Shown here: positions 8,385 to 15,773 of the stretch, one piece after another
Layout of the letters: every line of letters begins with the position of its first letter
Numbering within the stretch: position 1 is the stretch's first letter
Assembly: GCF_014646355.1 (NCBI RefSeq)
Contig: NZ_BMNH01000036.1
Location: 1 to 64,000, forward strand
Direction of reading: 5' to 3'
Length of the DNA: 64,000 nucleotides
Origin: Nonomuraea cavernae
GTDB lineage: Bacteria > Actinomycetota > Actinomycetes > Streptosporangiales > Streptosporangiaceae
The notes under the pieces: generated by a model
Told to the model about the DNA's origin: nothing
The model's database searches: none
What the model saw: only the letters and a program-made list of their open reading frames with translations
Position numbers and translations under genes: made by a program

Positions 8385-8866
8385 CGCCCTCACGCCGGTG
8401 GCCGGTGCGACCCCTTCCATGGGGCAGATCGGGGGCGCTGACCTCCTCGGCAACCTCGTCGGGAAGGTGGACACCGAGGGCCGAACACAGGGATTATCCG
8501 GACGGGCTGGCCGCCGTACCGCGGCCGGCCAGTTGCGGGGCGCAGAGGCTGCGCTCTTCCCTCGTCACTCAGTCGCTTCGCTCCCTCGCTCCTCAGTCCA
8601 GAGCACAGCCCGCCCCTTGAGGCCGGCCGCTTGAAACGCGCGCCGCCGTACCCCGGCCGGCGGGCGCCGTCGTCACTACTGGCCGACCCGGTGGTACCTC
8701 GCCGTAGCGGGTGCGGGAGCCAGCCTTTCCGCACACGGGGCGCTCGCTGCGCTCGCGTCGCAAGCGATCGGCCTGCGGCCGACCCCGTGCGCGGCGCGTT
8801 CACTTCGGCTGCACGTCGGCTCCGCTGGCGCTGCGCCTCCGTTTCGCCTCAGCTCACGCGCTCAGC
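8385..8866. other. Intergenic region containing long repeat copy A
   Basis: There is no supportable gene in these 482 bases. The region contains the 229-base repeat at 8506-8734. Next to the following gene lies a short tandem duplication of the 13-mer TCAGCTCACGCGC (about 8852-8877). Confidence 0.6.
8506..8734. repeat. 229-bp long direct repeat, copy A
   Basis: The sequence from GCTGGCCGCCGTACCGCGGC to the TTTCCGCAC end is repeated with high identity and equal length at 14401-14629. Conserved blocks include CTTCCCTCGTC, GTCGCTTCGCTCCCTCG, CAGTCCAGAGCACAGCCCG and CCGTCGTCACTACT/CCTCGTCACTACT. Weaker similarity continues about 90 bases further (GTTCACTTCGGCT...GTCGGCTCCGC). Both copies are outside genes. 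It could be an IS or MITE remnant, a plasmid locus or a structured RNA; no coding frame is shared. Confidence 0.8.
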
Positions 8867-9292
8867 TCACGCGCTCAGCTCTACGCCGAGCCGCTCCAGC
8901 CGGGAGCGGATGGCGCTGCGGCTGCGGCCGAAGGCCTGTGCCAAATCTCGGATGGTGGCGCCAGGAGCTGCGGCGAGGTCCTTGAGCCGCTGGTCGTCCT
9001 CGGCCGTCCAGGGCCGGTGCGAGTTGCTGTGCGTGCGCCGCCGCTCCTGCAGCGTTGGTGCCGGCCGGTTACCGGATAGTGCGGCCATGCCGCCGGTCAG
9101 TAGCTGGGCGAGCACCGGCACGTCGGCCGCGGGGACGGGCTGCGCGGTTTGCCAGTCGACCAGCAGTTGGCCGTCGGCGTCGTTCCCGCGCATCTCGATG
9201 TGCAGCCGGTCGTCATCGACGGTCAGGGTCAGCTCGTAGCGGTGGCCGTCGTGCTCGGCCTGCAGGCGTACCTGCGACATGGAGGGGGACAC
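8867..9292 (-). CDS. Hypothetical protein with C-terminal SANT/HTH-like domain
   Basis: A 141-residue protein. The N-terminal half is beta-rich (VRLQAEHDGHRYELTLTVDD). The C-terminal 45 residues (RPWTAEDDQRLKDLAAAPGA, then IRDLAQAFGRSRSAIRSRLE) have the W-E-D/L spacing of a Myb/SANT-like or GcrA-like three-helix DNA-binding fold. The GTG at 9292 is chosen as start because GGAG ends about five bases before it; ATG codons at 9316 and 9280 are alternatives with poorer spacing. The gene ends 28 bases from the downstream end of the serine recombinase and may be transcribed with it. DNA binding is inferred. Confidence 0.65.
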   Translation of the reverse strand: MSPSMSQVRLQAEHDGHRYELTLTVDDDRLHIEMRGNDADGQLLVDWQTAQPVPAADVPVLAQLLTGGMAALSGNRPAPTLQERRRTHSNSHRPWTAEDDQRLKDLAAAPGATIRDLAQAFGRSRSAIRSRLERLGVELSA

Positions 9293-9320
9293 AGATTCTC
9301 CTTCAAAGGGGGGCATGAGG

Positions 9321-10043
9321 TCACTGGTCGAAGACGCGCTTCGGTAGCTGGCCTCGATCTGCGGACTCGGTCAGGGCGGGCCGGTCGCCGGTGGTGAGCT
9401 CGGGCACGTATTTATAGATGGTGGAGCGGCTGACGCCGAGGAGCCGGGCGATGCTGGAGACGCTGTTGCCCGGGTGGGTGAGCAGGTCGCGGGCGTGGCG
9501 GATCTGCTCGGGGGTCATCGCGGGCGGGCGGCCCAGGCGCTGACCGCGCATCCGGGCGGCCTCCAGGCCCTCGCGGGTGCCCTCGACGATGAGTTCGCGG
9601 ATGAACTCGGCCAGCGCGGCGAAGACGTGGAAGACCAGCCGACCGCCGGGAGTAGTGGTGTCCAGCGCCTCGTGCAGGGAGCGGAAGCCGATACCGCGCT
9701 TGCGCAGTCCAGCGACGATCGAAATGAGATCTTGCAGGGAGCGGCCGAGCCGATCCAGGGAGGGCACCACGAGGGTGTCCCCTTCGTGAAGGTAGTCCAG
9801 TGCCTTCCACAGTTCTTCGCGTTCGGCGTTCTTACCAGACTTCTTGTCGGAGAAGATCCGCATGCAGCCGACCGCCTGGAGCGCGGTGATCTGGCGGTCC
9901 AGGAGTTGGCCGGCGGTGCTGACCCGGGCGTAGCCGATGAGGGCGCCGGTCGCCTTGGCGGGCACGGAGGCCAGAGGATCCTCGACGACGAGATCGGCAG
10001 CGGGGTTTTCGACGTCCTCGGCGGCGGGCGGGGTGATCGTCAC
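9321..10043 (-). CDS. Serine recombinase, resolvase/invertase family (copy 1)
   Basis: A 240-residue small serine recombinase. The catalytic domain starts after about 34 extra residues with GYARVSTAGQ, the nucleophile being Ser42. The family blocks GDTLVVPSLDRLGRSLQDLI (catalytic Arg residues) and HVFAALAEFIRELIVEGTREGL (E helix) are present. A C-terminal helix-turn-helix (SVSSIARLLGVSRSTIYKYV) binds the recombination site. It is close to copy 3 at 62474 and less similar to copy 2 at 11534. The preceding region carries a site-like sequence shared with 60185 and 62355. Its likely role is plasmid dimer resolution or movement of a small element. Confidence 0.92.
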   Translation of the reverse strand: MTITPPAAEDVENPAADLVVEDPLASVPAKATGALIGYARVSTAGQLLDRQITALQAVGCMRIFSDKKSGKNAEREELWKALDYLHEGDTLVVPSLDRLGRSLQDLISIVAGLRKRGIGFRSLHEALDTTTPGGRLVFHVFAALAEFIRELIVEGTREGLEAARMRGQRLGRPPAMTPEQIRHARDLLTHPGNSVSSIARLLGVSRSTIYKYVPELTTGDRPALTESADRGQLPKRVFDQ

Positions 10044-10083
10044 CGCATCATTGTATGAGAAACGGTGCCGTCAGAGTTGTTAG

Positions 10084-10169
10084 ACACTCGAACTTTTCGA
10101 CACGTTTTTTGGACACCCGGGCGGGGTCGATCTTGGGATTCGAGTGTCGATTTCCGGAGTCCTCTGCAC
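10084..10169. promoter_or_regulatory. Recombination-site-like sequence upstream of recombinase 1
   Basis: The divergent intergenic region holds an inverted pair, GACACTCGAA and TTCGAGTGTC, a TTTTTTGGA tract, and the block GTGTCGATTTCCGGAGTCCT ending CTGCAC (10144-10169). The block recurs at 60185-60210 (+) and 62355-62379 (-). Position and sharing suggest a res/att site that also controls recombinase expression. Confidence 0.6.
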
Positions 10170-10225
10170 GGATGTCTGAAGTCGTGTGCACACACGGTTG
10201 GCGCAGTCTGACAGGATCGTGACCC

Positions 10226-10810
10226 GTGATCGACGATCTCGCGAAAGACAACCTGCACGGGAGACTGCGGCGGGACCGCAAGGCTCTGCTCTGGAAACTC
10301 GACGGCTTGTCCGAATACGACGCCCGCCGACCTTTGACAGCGACCGGGACCAATCTCCTCGGCCTGGTCAAACACGTGGCCACCGTCGAGGCCAGGTACT
10401 TCGGCGAGGTCTTCGACCGTCCTTCCCCGGAACCGCTGACCCGGTGGCAGGACTCCGACGGCAGCGATCAGTGGGCGGCCGAAGACGAGACCCGCGAACA
10501 GATCATCGGGTTCTACCGGCGCACGTGGGAACACTCGGACGCGACGATCAACGAGCTTCTCCTCGACGCCCCCGGCCACGTGCCGTGGTGGCCGGAGCCT
10601 TATCCGAACACGAACCTGTTCTCCATCATGCTCCATGTCCTCAGCGAGTCCGTCCGGCATGCCGGGCACGCCGACATCCTGCGCGAGGGCCTCGACGGCC
10701 GGACCGGGTTGCGCGCCGAACACGAGAAGCCAATCGACGAGGAAGCCCGCGCCGCCTACCGCGCGAAGATCGAGCAGGTCGCCAGGGCGGCCGCACAAAT
10801 CAAGGGTTAA
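10226..10810 (+). CDS. DinB/DUF664 family protein
   Basis: A 194-residue protein of the DinB-like four-helix-bundle superfamily (DUF664 branch). The first metal-ligand His is in GLVKHVATVEARYF (about residue 51). The C-terminal SVRHAGHADILRE (about residues 142-154) supplies the other two His. Actinobacterial members often act as mycothiol- or bacillithiol-dependent transferases, but many are uncharacterised. The start is GTG at 10226 (GTGATCGAC), 56 bases from the recombinase site sequence and divergent from the recombinase. No operon partner is seen; it may be cargo next to the recombinase. Confidence 0.85.
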   Translation: MIDDLAKDNLHGRLRRDRKALLWKLDGLSEYDARRPLTATGTNLLGLVKHVATVEARYFGEVFDRPSPEPLTRWQDSDGSDQWAAEDETREQIIGFYRRTWEHSDATINELLLDAPGHVPWWPEPYPNTNLFSIMLHVLSESVRHAGHADILREGLDGRTGLRAEHEKPIDEEARAAYRAKIEQVARAAAQIKG

Positions 10811-10925
10811 CCACAATCGCGTCACCGTGGCCCCGTCAAGGACGGGGCTGCGTTCGGTCAACTTGGCGGCCTACGTGAAAGGAGAGAGATCATCGTCCTC
10901 TGAGCTGCTGAAAGGTCCTCCAACC

Positions 10926-11537
10926 CTAGACAACCATCGCCTCTAGGTGTCGGGCCACGGTCAGCAGGTCGCGGGTGCGGAAGTATTCCGCTGGGTCGTC
11001 GTGGTAGAGCGCGGGTTGGAGACGGGCAGCGAACTGGTCGATGCAGTCCGCCAGCAGCCGACGTTGCCCGGGTGGTAGATGACCGCCCGTATCGAGACAT
11101 GTCTGCACGCATTCACAAAGGGTGTGTGCGGGCTTGTCGTCGTTGGTGAGCAGGATCGACAGCCTTCGTTGGTGCCAGAAGGACACGGCATGCAGCGCTG
11201 CCTCCCGGCGCGCTCCGTACCAATGCAGAGGGGTGTACGGATTGATGTCGTTGGGGTGAGGGCTTCGCTGACCGCGCTGCTTGGCCTCTCGTCGGGCGGC
11301 CGCGTAGGCATGCTTGGCTTCCTGCCAGGCCGAGCGGCTGGCCTCCAGCATGGCCAGGGCCCGCAGCAGGGCGGCCTCCTCGGTGCCGAACGGCCCGGCT
11401 TTGGCGTGCAGGAAACTCAAGGTCGCCTCGAAGCCGATCGGCCGGTAGAGCTGTACGCACGAGCGAAGCGCAGCTACCCGCCGCTGGTGGGGCAGGGCAG
11501 GGTCCCGCACCCGGCGGGCGAAGGTGCCGAAGCTCAT
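10926..11537 (-). CDS. Hypothetical protein coupled to recombinase 2
   Basis: A 203-residue protein, predominantly alpha-helical by composition, with many Arg, Ala and His residues and two Cys-containing patches (RSCVQLYRPIGF and LCECVQTCLDTG). The ATG overlaps the stop of the upstream serine recombinase (ATGA), so the two are translated together. No domain is recognised. The coupling suggests a partner or control protein of the recombinase, or cargo co-expressed with it; this is inference. Confidence 0.6.
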   Translation of the reverse strand: MSFGTFARRVRDPALPHQRRVAALRSCVQLYRPIGFEATLSFLHAKAGPFGTEEAALLRALAMLEASRSAWQEAKHAYAAARREAKQRGQRSPHPNDINPYTPLHWYGARREAALHAVSFWHQRRLSILLTNDDKPAHTLCECVQTCLDTGGHLPPGQRRLLADCIDQFAARLQPALYHDDPAEYFRTRDLLTVARHLEAMVV

Positions 11538-12115
11538 CTGGTGGTGCTCTGCGTCCGCTCCAGCACCCGGTAGACGGTGGCGCGGCCGACAGCGAACACC
11601 TCCATCAGTTCGGCGATGGTGTAGTCGCCGGTGGCGTGCATGCGGACCAGTTCGGCCTGTTGCCGTGTGGTCAGCTTGGGGGCTCGGCCCTTGAGCCGGC
11701 CGCGTGAGCGGGCTATGGCCATGCCTTCGCGGGTGCGCATCTTGAGCAGGTCGGCCTCGAATTCGGCGAAGACGGCCAGCATGTTGAAGAACATCTTCGA
11801 CATCGGGTCGGACGGGTCGTAGACGCTGCCGCCGAGCGACAGCCGCACCCCGCGGGTGACCAGGGTGTCGCCGATGTCGCGGGCGTCGGGGACGGAGCGG
11901 GCTAGCCGGTCAAGTTTTGGGACGACCAGGGTGTCGCCGGAGCGGACGGCCGCCAGGGCCTGGTCGAGTCCGGGCCGTTCGCGGTTGGTGCCGGTCAGGC
12001 CCTTGTCGAGGTAGATGCGGTCGTCGGCGACGCCGAGGGAAGCAAGGATCTCGCTCTGGGCGGTGAGATCTTGGGCGACGGTCGAGCATCTGGCGTAGCC
12101 GATGAGTTCTCCCAT
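11534..12115 (-). CDS. Serine recombinase, resolvase/invertase family (copy 2)
   Basis: A 193-residue resolvase of standard length, without the N-terminal extension of copies 1 and 3. It has GYARCSTVAQ with Ser11 as nucleophile, GDTLVVPKLDRLARSVPD, and FFNMLAVFAEFEADLLKMRT for the E helix and dimer contact. A C-terminal helix-turn-helix (YTIAELMEVFAVGRATVYRV) completes the protein. It resembles Tn3-type or plasmid resolvases. It is followed without a gap by the 203-residue gene and preceded by a dyad at 12232-12261. Confidence 0.92.
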   Translation of the reverse strand: MGELIGYARCSTVAQDLTAQSEILASLGVADDRIYLDKGLTGTNRERPGLDQALAAVRSGDTLVVPKLDRLARSVPDARDIGDTLVTRGVRLSLGGSVYDPSDPMSKMFFNMLAVFAEFEADLLKMRTREGMAIARSRGRLKGRAPKLTTRQQAELVRMHATGDYTIAELMEVFAVGRATVYRVLERTQSTTR

Positions 12116-12383
12116 CCGCCCACCGTACCGTTTAGCCCCCCATCACCGGACAGTTTCGCGGACTACCTATCTGAGACGCGGGGGCCATGTGTCGAGCTGC
12201 GCTTCGATGATCTCTACGGCGGCATGTCCGGGTGTCCGGTTGAGGTTCCTCTAACGGACACGTTGGGAGGGGGCGAAACGGCCGGGCTCGGGGTCGGGAA
12301 AGAAGGAGGCGGGAGATGCCCTGGCCGATTTATGAAGGCGCGTTTCCGGTCATACGCCTCAGCGCGCGAGCGGCCCCGCCGCG
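12116..12383. other. Intergenic region upstream of recombinase 2
   Basis: Non-coding as far as can be supported. It holds the palindrome at 12232-12261 and, at about 12302-12314, a strong AAGGAGG preceding an ATG at 12316 whose frame runs 66 codons into the antisense of the next gene; that frame is not accepted as a gene. Confidence 0.5.
12232..12261. promoter_or_regulatory. 30-bp palindrome, candidate recombinase or regulator site
   Basis: GTGTCCGGTTGAGG is followed by TT and then CCTCTAACGGACAC. The arms are 14 bases with two mismatches. It lies 117-146 bases upstream of recombinase 2 and could be a crossover site or operator. Confidence 0.55.
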
Positions 12384-12881
12384 TCACCAGCAGCGCATGT
12401 CCGTCCAGGTGTCGTCGTACATCCCGTCCAGGTCGATGATCACTGAGTTTGTGGCAGAGGTGCCATCCACGCGGGTGCCGGGCTCGTCGAATGGCGTCCA
12501 GCCCACGACCTCGTAGTCGCCGAGGTCTCCGTCGGGGTCCTCGATCTTCGCCTGGCGATAATGGTTCAGCACCTCTTGGATAGGCCGGTCGGTGGAGAGT
12601 TCGAAGCGGATGGTGTACCAGCAGTCGCCGGAGTCACCGCTCACCTCGACCTGCAGGGCGAAGTACCCGAAGTCCGTTCCGGGCGGCAGCGGATACTCCT
12701 GGATGCGGTCCACCATGCGCGCCAGCCGGTGGTCATTGATCCACACCGGCGCCATGACGATCGCCGCGAGCAGCAGGAGCGGCATTATCGGCAAGGCCAG
12801 GCAGCCGATCCGGCGAGCGATTCGTGAACGTCTGGACTCTTGCGGTGGTGTGGGTGCGGGCGGGTCCCGGGGGATCGACAT
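12384..12881 (-). CDS. Membrane-anchored hypothetical protein
   Basis: A 165-residue protein with a short Pro/Arg-rich cytoplasmic N-terminus and one transmembrane helix (CLALPIMPLLLLAAIVMAPV, about residues 27-46). An extracytoplasmic domain of about 115 residues follows, acidic and beta-rich with three Cys (SGDCWYTIRFEL and the terminal MRCW). No known domain is recognised. The start ATG at 12881 is the first in frame; no strong Shine-Dalgarno sequence is visible. It is isolated between recombinase 2 and transposase debris, so no operon role is apparent. Confidence 0.65.
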   Translation of the reverse strand: MSIPRDPPAPTPPQESRRSRIARRIGCLALPIMPLLLLAAIVMAPVWINDHRLARMVDRIQEYPLPPGTDFGYFALQVEVSGDSGDCWYTIRFELSTDRPIQEVLNHYRQAKIEDPDGDLGDYEVVGWTPFDEPGTRVDGTSATNSVIIDLDGMYDDTWTDMRCW

Positions 12882-13006
12882 GGATCACATGATCACGTAC
12901 CCGTTCCCACTCGCATAAAGTCCCGCTCTGCTCGAGATGGATATCGCACCGTCGCGAGTTCGCGTCTTCTGCGATCTCGCGACGCTCAGGGATTCAAGAC
13001 ACTTCC

Positions 13007-13529
13007 TCACGGCTGCGGCAGTAGCAGGCGCAGCCCTGAGGCTGAGGTGCGGGCCGTCCGGCCCATCATCGTTGTACGTGCCGATGTGGAGCGGGCCGCA
13101 GCGCCGAGGCGAGCGTGCCGTAGGGAGTGATCCTCCCGTCTGCGGCCAGTTGCACTGCGGTGGCCGCCGCGTGCAACATCGCTTCCTGCCGGGGGCGGGC
13201 TCAGCCGCTCGTACGGCCGCCAGAAGGACAGGCCGGCCCGGAACGGCAGATCCGCGGCGTCCCAGATCTGGTGCAGGAGGGCGGCTCGAGCGCCGGGGAA
13301 GCAGGTCCGACACGACGCCTCACCCGCACGCCACCGGCCCAGCAGCACGTACACCTGACACCGCGAGATCCCCAGTTCGGACGCCACCGCATCCGCAGTG
13401 GCCAATCCCACCCGCGGCTCGGCAGCCTAGCCGGCCGATCACCTCGGCCTGGCATACCGCCACGTCCCACGACTCGTCCCAGGCGGTCAGCACGCCCCGC
13501 TCAATAATCTGCGCCTGCCCGCCGTCCAT
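13007..13529 (-). pseudogene. Mu/TniA-like transposase remnant, frameshifted
   Basis: Read on the minus strand from a good start (GGAGG before the ATG at 13529), the first frame gives MDGGQAQIIERGVLTAWDES and a further stretch to about 13430. A second frame continues with GLATADAVASELGISRCQVY and LLGRWRAGE, the N-terminal helix-turn-helix of Mu-type (rve plus Mu_C) transposases of actinobacteria. A third frame carries SDLLPRRSS, the block that normally follows. At least two frameshifts are needed, and the catalytic domain is absent. The N-terminal segment is duplicated at 51230-51341. The stretch 12882-13006 shows no gene. Confidence 0.65.
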
Positions 13530-13729
13530 GCCGGGACCTCCGGACGGAAGGCGAAGTGCTCGGCCGCGACTGAGTCTTGCGGGTACGTCCTACGCGGTCG
13601 AGGACCCGACGATCCACCCGAGGTACGTGACCAGGCCCGCCGCATCCCGGGATGTCGCGCGGTGCCGCGCCGCTGTCAGCCCGTGGTGTTCCGCTCCGGT
13701 CGAAGCTCGCAGGCACCGGACTTCCGCAC

Positions 13730-13817
13730 AACCCCGGCTTTCGCTGCGCTCACCCCGCCCGCCCACAGATCTTTTGCTGGCGCAAAACATCTTGGCCGGG
13801 CCCGGCCGCCGGGGATT
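13730..13817. promoter_or_regulatory. Hairpin element, copy 3
   Basis: The core AGATCTTTTGC, TGG, CGCAAAACATCTTGG is identical to copy 1 across the loop. The outer arms are AACCCCGGC (13730-13738) opposite GCCGGGGATT (13808-13817). Compared with copy 2 (ACCCAGGC opposite GCCTGGGT) the outer arms have changed together and keep pairing. It lies about 95 bases upstream of the gene at 13910. Confidence 0.75.
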
Positions 13818-13909
13818 GCGCTCCCGCCCTCCACGCCTGCGCTCACTTCCTCCGTCGGAACACAGACGGGCACCCAGCTGAGGGCGTCCCGCACAACAAG
13901 GGAGCGGCT

Positions 13910-14308
13910 ATGACCCCGGACACCACCCCTGACCAGCCTCGCCGAATCACCCCCGGACGCAGGTTGCGCCAGCTGATCACCTTTCTCCTGCGCGCCTGGC
14001 AGGGCCACCGCCTGCCCCGGCCCACTCCGGTCGGCGCAGCCGACCTGGCGATCATCGATCAACTCGGCCTGGCCCTCATTCAGCTGGTGCAGACCTACCC
14101 GGCCAGCTTCGCTCCCGACGTCGAGGCGGTCCTGATCGTCGAACGGCCGGAGCGTGAGCACCGCTACATCATGCCGCTGCAGGTCAGCGAGACCATGCGG
14201 CTTCACCACCTGATCACCATGGAGCTGACCACCCTGCGCAACGCGGCCCCCGGAGGCAGTAACCAGTGCGCGCACTGCCGCGGCTCCGGCCTCGCGGCCC
14301 CGTTCTAA
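13910..14308 (+). CDS. Hypothetical protein with C-terminal Cys pair
   Basis: A 132-residue protein. The basic N-terminus and a helical segment (GRRLRQLITFLLRAWQGHRL) are followed by an alpha/beta core (LAIIDQLGLALIQLVQTYPA and VEAVLIVERPEREHRYIMPL). The C-terminus has CAHCRGSG, half of a DnaJ-type zinc knuckle. The ATG at 13910 is preceded by AAGGGAG at a good distance; the frame is open further 5' through the hairpin region, which is non-coding. No family is recognised. It is the third gene in the window with the conserved hairpin in its leader. Confidence 0.6.
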   Translation: MTPDTTPDQPRRITPGRRLRQLITFLLRAWQGHRLPRPTPVGAADLAIIDQLGLALIQLVQTYPASFAPDVEAVLIVERPEREHRYIMPLQVSETMRLHHLITMELTTLRNAAPGGSNQCAHCRGSGLAAPF

Positions 14309-14312
14309 AGAA

Positions 14313-14352
14313 GTGCCCTGCCCGCGCCGGGCGAGCCTGGCGCGGGCAGGGC
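14313..14352. terminator. Strong hairpin after the 132-residue gene
   Basis: GCCCTGCCCGCGCC and its exact complement GGCGCGGGCAGGGC are separated by about 12 bases, directly after the stop at 14308. There is no T-run, as is common for actinobacterial terminators. Confidence 0.6.
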
Positions 14353-14400
14353 GCTCCGGAGCAGATGTTCCGGTTCAGGTGCGAGAAGTAGGCCGAACCG

Positions 14401-14629
14401 GCTGGTCGCCGTACCGCGGCCGGCCAGTGTCGGGGCGCTTGAGGCTGCGCTCTTCCCTCGTCGCTCAGTCGCTTCGCTCCCTCGTTCCTCAGTCCAGAGC
14501 ACAGCCCGCCCCTCCGAGGCCGGCCGCTTGGAACGCGCGCCGCCGTAGATTGGGCCGCGGGGCGCCTCGTCACTACTCGCCGACCCGGATGTACCTCGCC
14601 GTAGCGGGCGCGGGAGCCGGTTTCCGCAC
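14401..14629. repeat. 229-bp long direct repeat, copy B
   Basis: This is the second copy of the repeat at 8506-8734, in the same orientation and of equal length. The differences are scattered substitutions and small compensated indels, so the duplication is not recent. Both copies follow a plasmid gene transcribed on the plus strand. Confidence 0.8.
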
Positions 14630-14875
14630 CCAGGCGATCCTGTGCGCGATGAGTTCACTTCGGCTTCATGTCGGCTCCGCCGCTGTTTTCGCGATGCCTG
14701 CCGTCCCCCTTGCCTCCCGGCTTGGGCATTCCTCGAGCGTGACAGCGGCCTGCTTCTTAGCGGGACGGCAACCCAACCGCGCAGCGACGCATGGCCAGGG
14801 AGGGGTACCCCGTCGCCCATGACCCACGCACCGTGATCACAAAATCGCGACGTTGTTTACCCGTCGCGAACAGGC

Positions 14876-15643
14876 ATGTCCTGCACGATGTCGAAGGGAT
14901 ACGTGGTCCGACTAACGTTCCTTGCCCTGGCTTCGTTACTCTCGCTCACCGCCTGCGCCGCCGACGCGGCCGCGCAAGATGCGCGAGAGCAGGTCGACCG
15001 AGTCGCCGAGCTGCTGAAGGGCGTCGACCCGTGGGTTTCCGAAGACGTCGGCCATCGCCTCACCCAGGACGGGAACCTCGCGGTTTTCGACGTCTCCGGT
15101 GATGGTCCGGACGACCCAGGCCGGGTTCGGATCAGAGTGCGCGGGACGGATCGCGCGTTTCACCCACCCGCGCCAGGTGTTTCGTCGCCCGCGGCGGTCG
15201 CGTTCCTGTGCTTCGACGTTGAGGTGATCTACCGATCGAAACTGGACCGTTCAAGGGCGGGGATAAGGGACCGGCGAGTCACTGTCACCGAGGTCGCCTG
15301 CCCTGAGGGCAGGCCGCGCAGCTTCCGGCCACCGGCTGAGCTCCCGGACCGAACCAGTACGTGGCTGAAGAAGCATCTGCCCACGACCCTCGACGTTGAC
15401 GCCGCCCGCCAAGCGGTGCGTGGCCTGGATCTGGATCCGCGGATCCGCCAGGACATCACCGAGTTCGACGACAAGATAGGCATTGCCCTGCGCGAGCCGG
15501 ACGGAGACTGCCTGCTCGCCCGGGTGTGGCCTAACGTCGTGCAAGTCTGGCGCCCCTGGACTTGGACGCCCCCCGTGCTGCCCGCCGAACGAGTCTGCAG
15601 TGCCGCTCAGGCCGCAAGCGGCTACTCCAACCGAGCCCGCTGA
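14876..15643 (+). CDS. Predicted lipoprotein
   Basis: A 255-residue secreted protein. A lipoprotein signal (LTFLALASLLSLTAC, lipobox LTAC with Cys at about residue 27) predicts anchoring to the outer face of the membrane. The mature part is acidic then mixed, with alternating hydrophobic strands (VRIRVRGTD, VAFLCFDVEVIYRS) and several Trp near the C-terminus (VQVWRPWTWTPP). No domain is recognised. The ATG at 14876 and another at 14888 are equally possible starts; neither has a strong Shine-Dalgarno sequence. It lies 130 bases upstream of traA on the same strand but is separately spaced. Confidence 0.75.
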   Translation: MSCTMSKGYVVRLTFLALASLLSLTACAADAAAQDAREQVDRVAELLKGVDPWVSEDVGHRLTQDGNLAVFDVSGDGPDDPGRVRIRVRGTDRAFHPPAPGVSSPAAVAFLCFDVEVIYRSKLDRSRAGIRDRRVTVTEVACPEGRPRSFRPPAELPDRTSTWLKKHLPTTLDVDAARQAVRGLDLDPRIRQDITEFDDKIGIALREPDGDCLLARVWPNVVQVWRPWTWTPPVLPAERVCSAAQAASGYSNRAR

Positions 15644-15773
15644 GGCGCTGCCATCCAGACGAGCGGTCACCCCCACGGGCAAGAACCTGTCGCTCAACAT
15701 CTCTGACGTACTAACAACTCAACCGCAACCGGCGCAACCTTGACGATTTGTCCACTTTCTCCGCAACCTGATC

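Larger units (their letters stand above)
14309..14875. other. Intergenic region containing long repeat copy B
   Basis: These 567 bases hold no supportable gene. Most of the structure is the 229-base repeat listed at 14401-14629, with about 60 further bases of weaker similarity to copy A. A GC-rich inverted pair, GCCCTGCCCGCGCC and GGCGCGGGCAGGGC (14313-14352), follows the stop of the preceding gene and could act as a terminator. Confidence 0.55.

Noticed and set aside
12316..12516. 66-codon frame with a strong AAGGAGG just before its ATG
   Set aside because: The ribosome site is good, but the frame soon enters the antisense of the membrane-protein gene at 12384 and its peptide looks random; it may be the 5' end of a gene lost by rearrangement.
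12937..13881. Plus-strand frame of 314 codons across transposase debris and hairpin copy 3
   Set aside because: The peptide is Arg/Pro-rich without fold-like pattern, and transposase similarity lies on the opposite strand.
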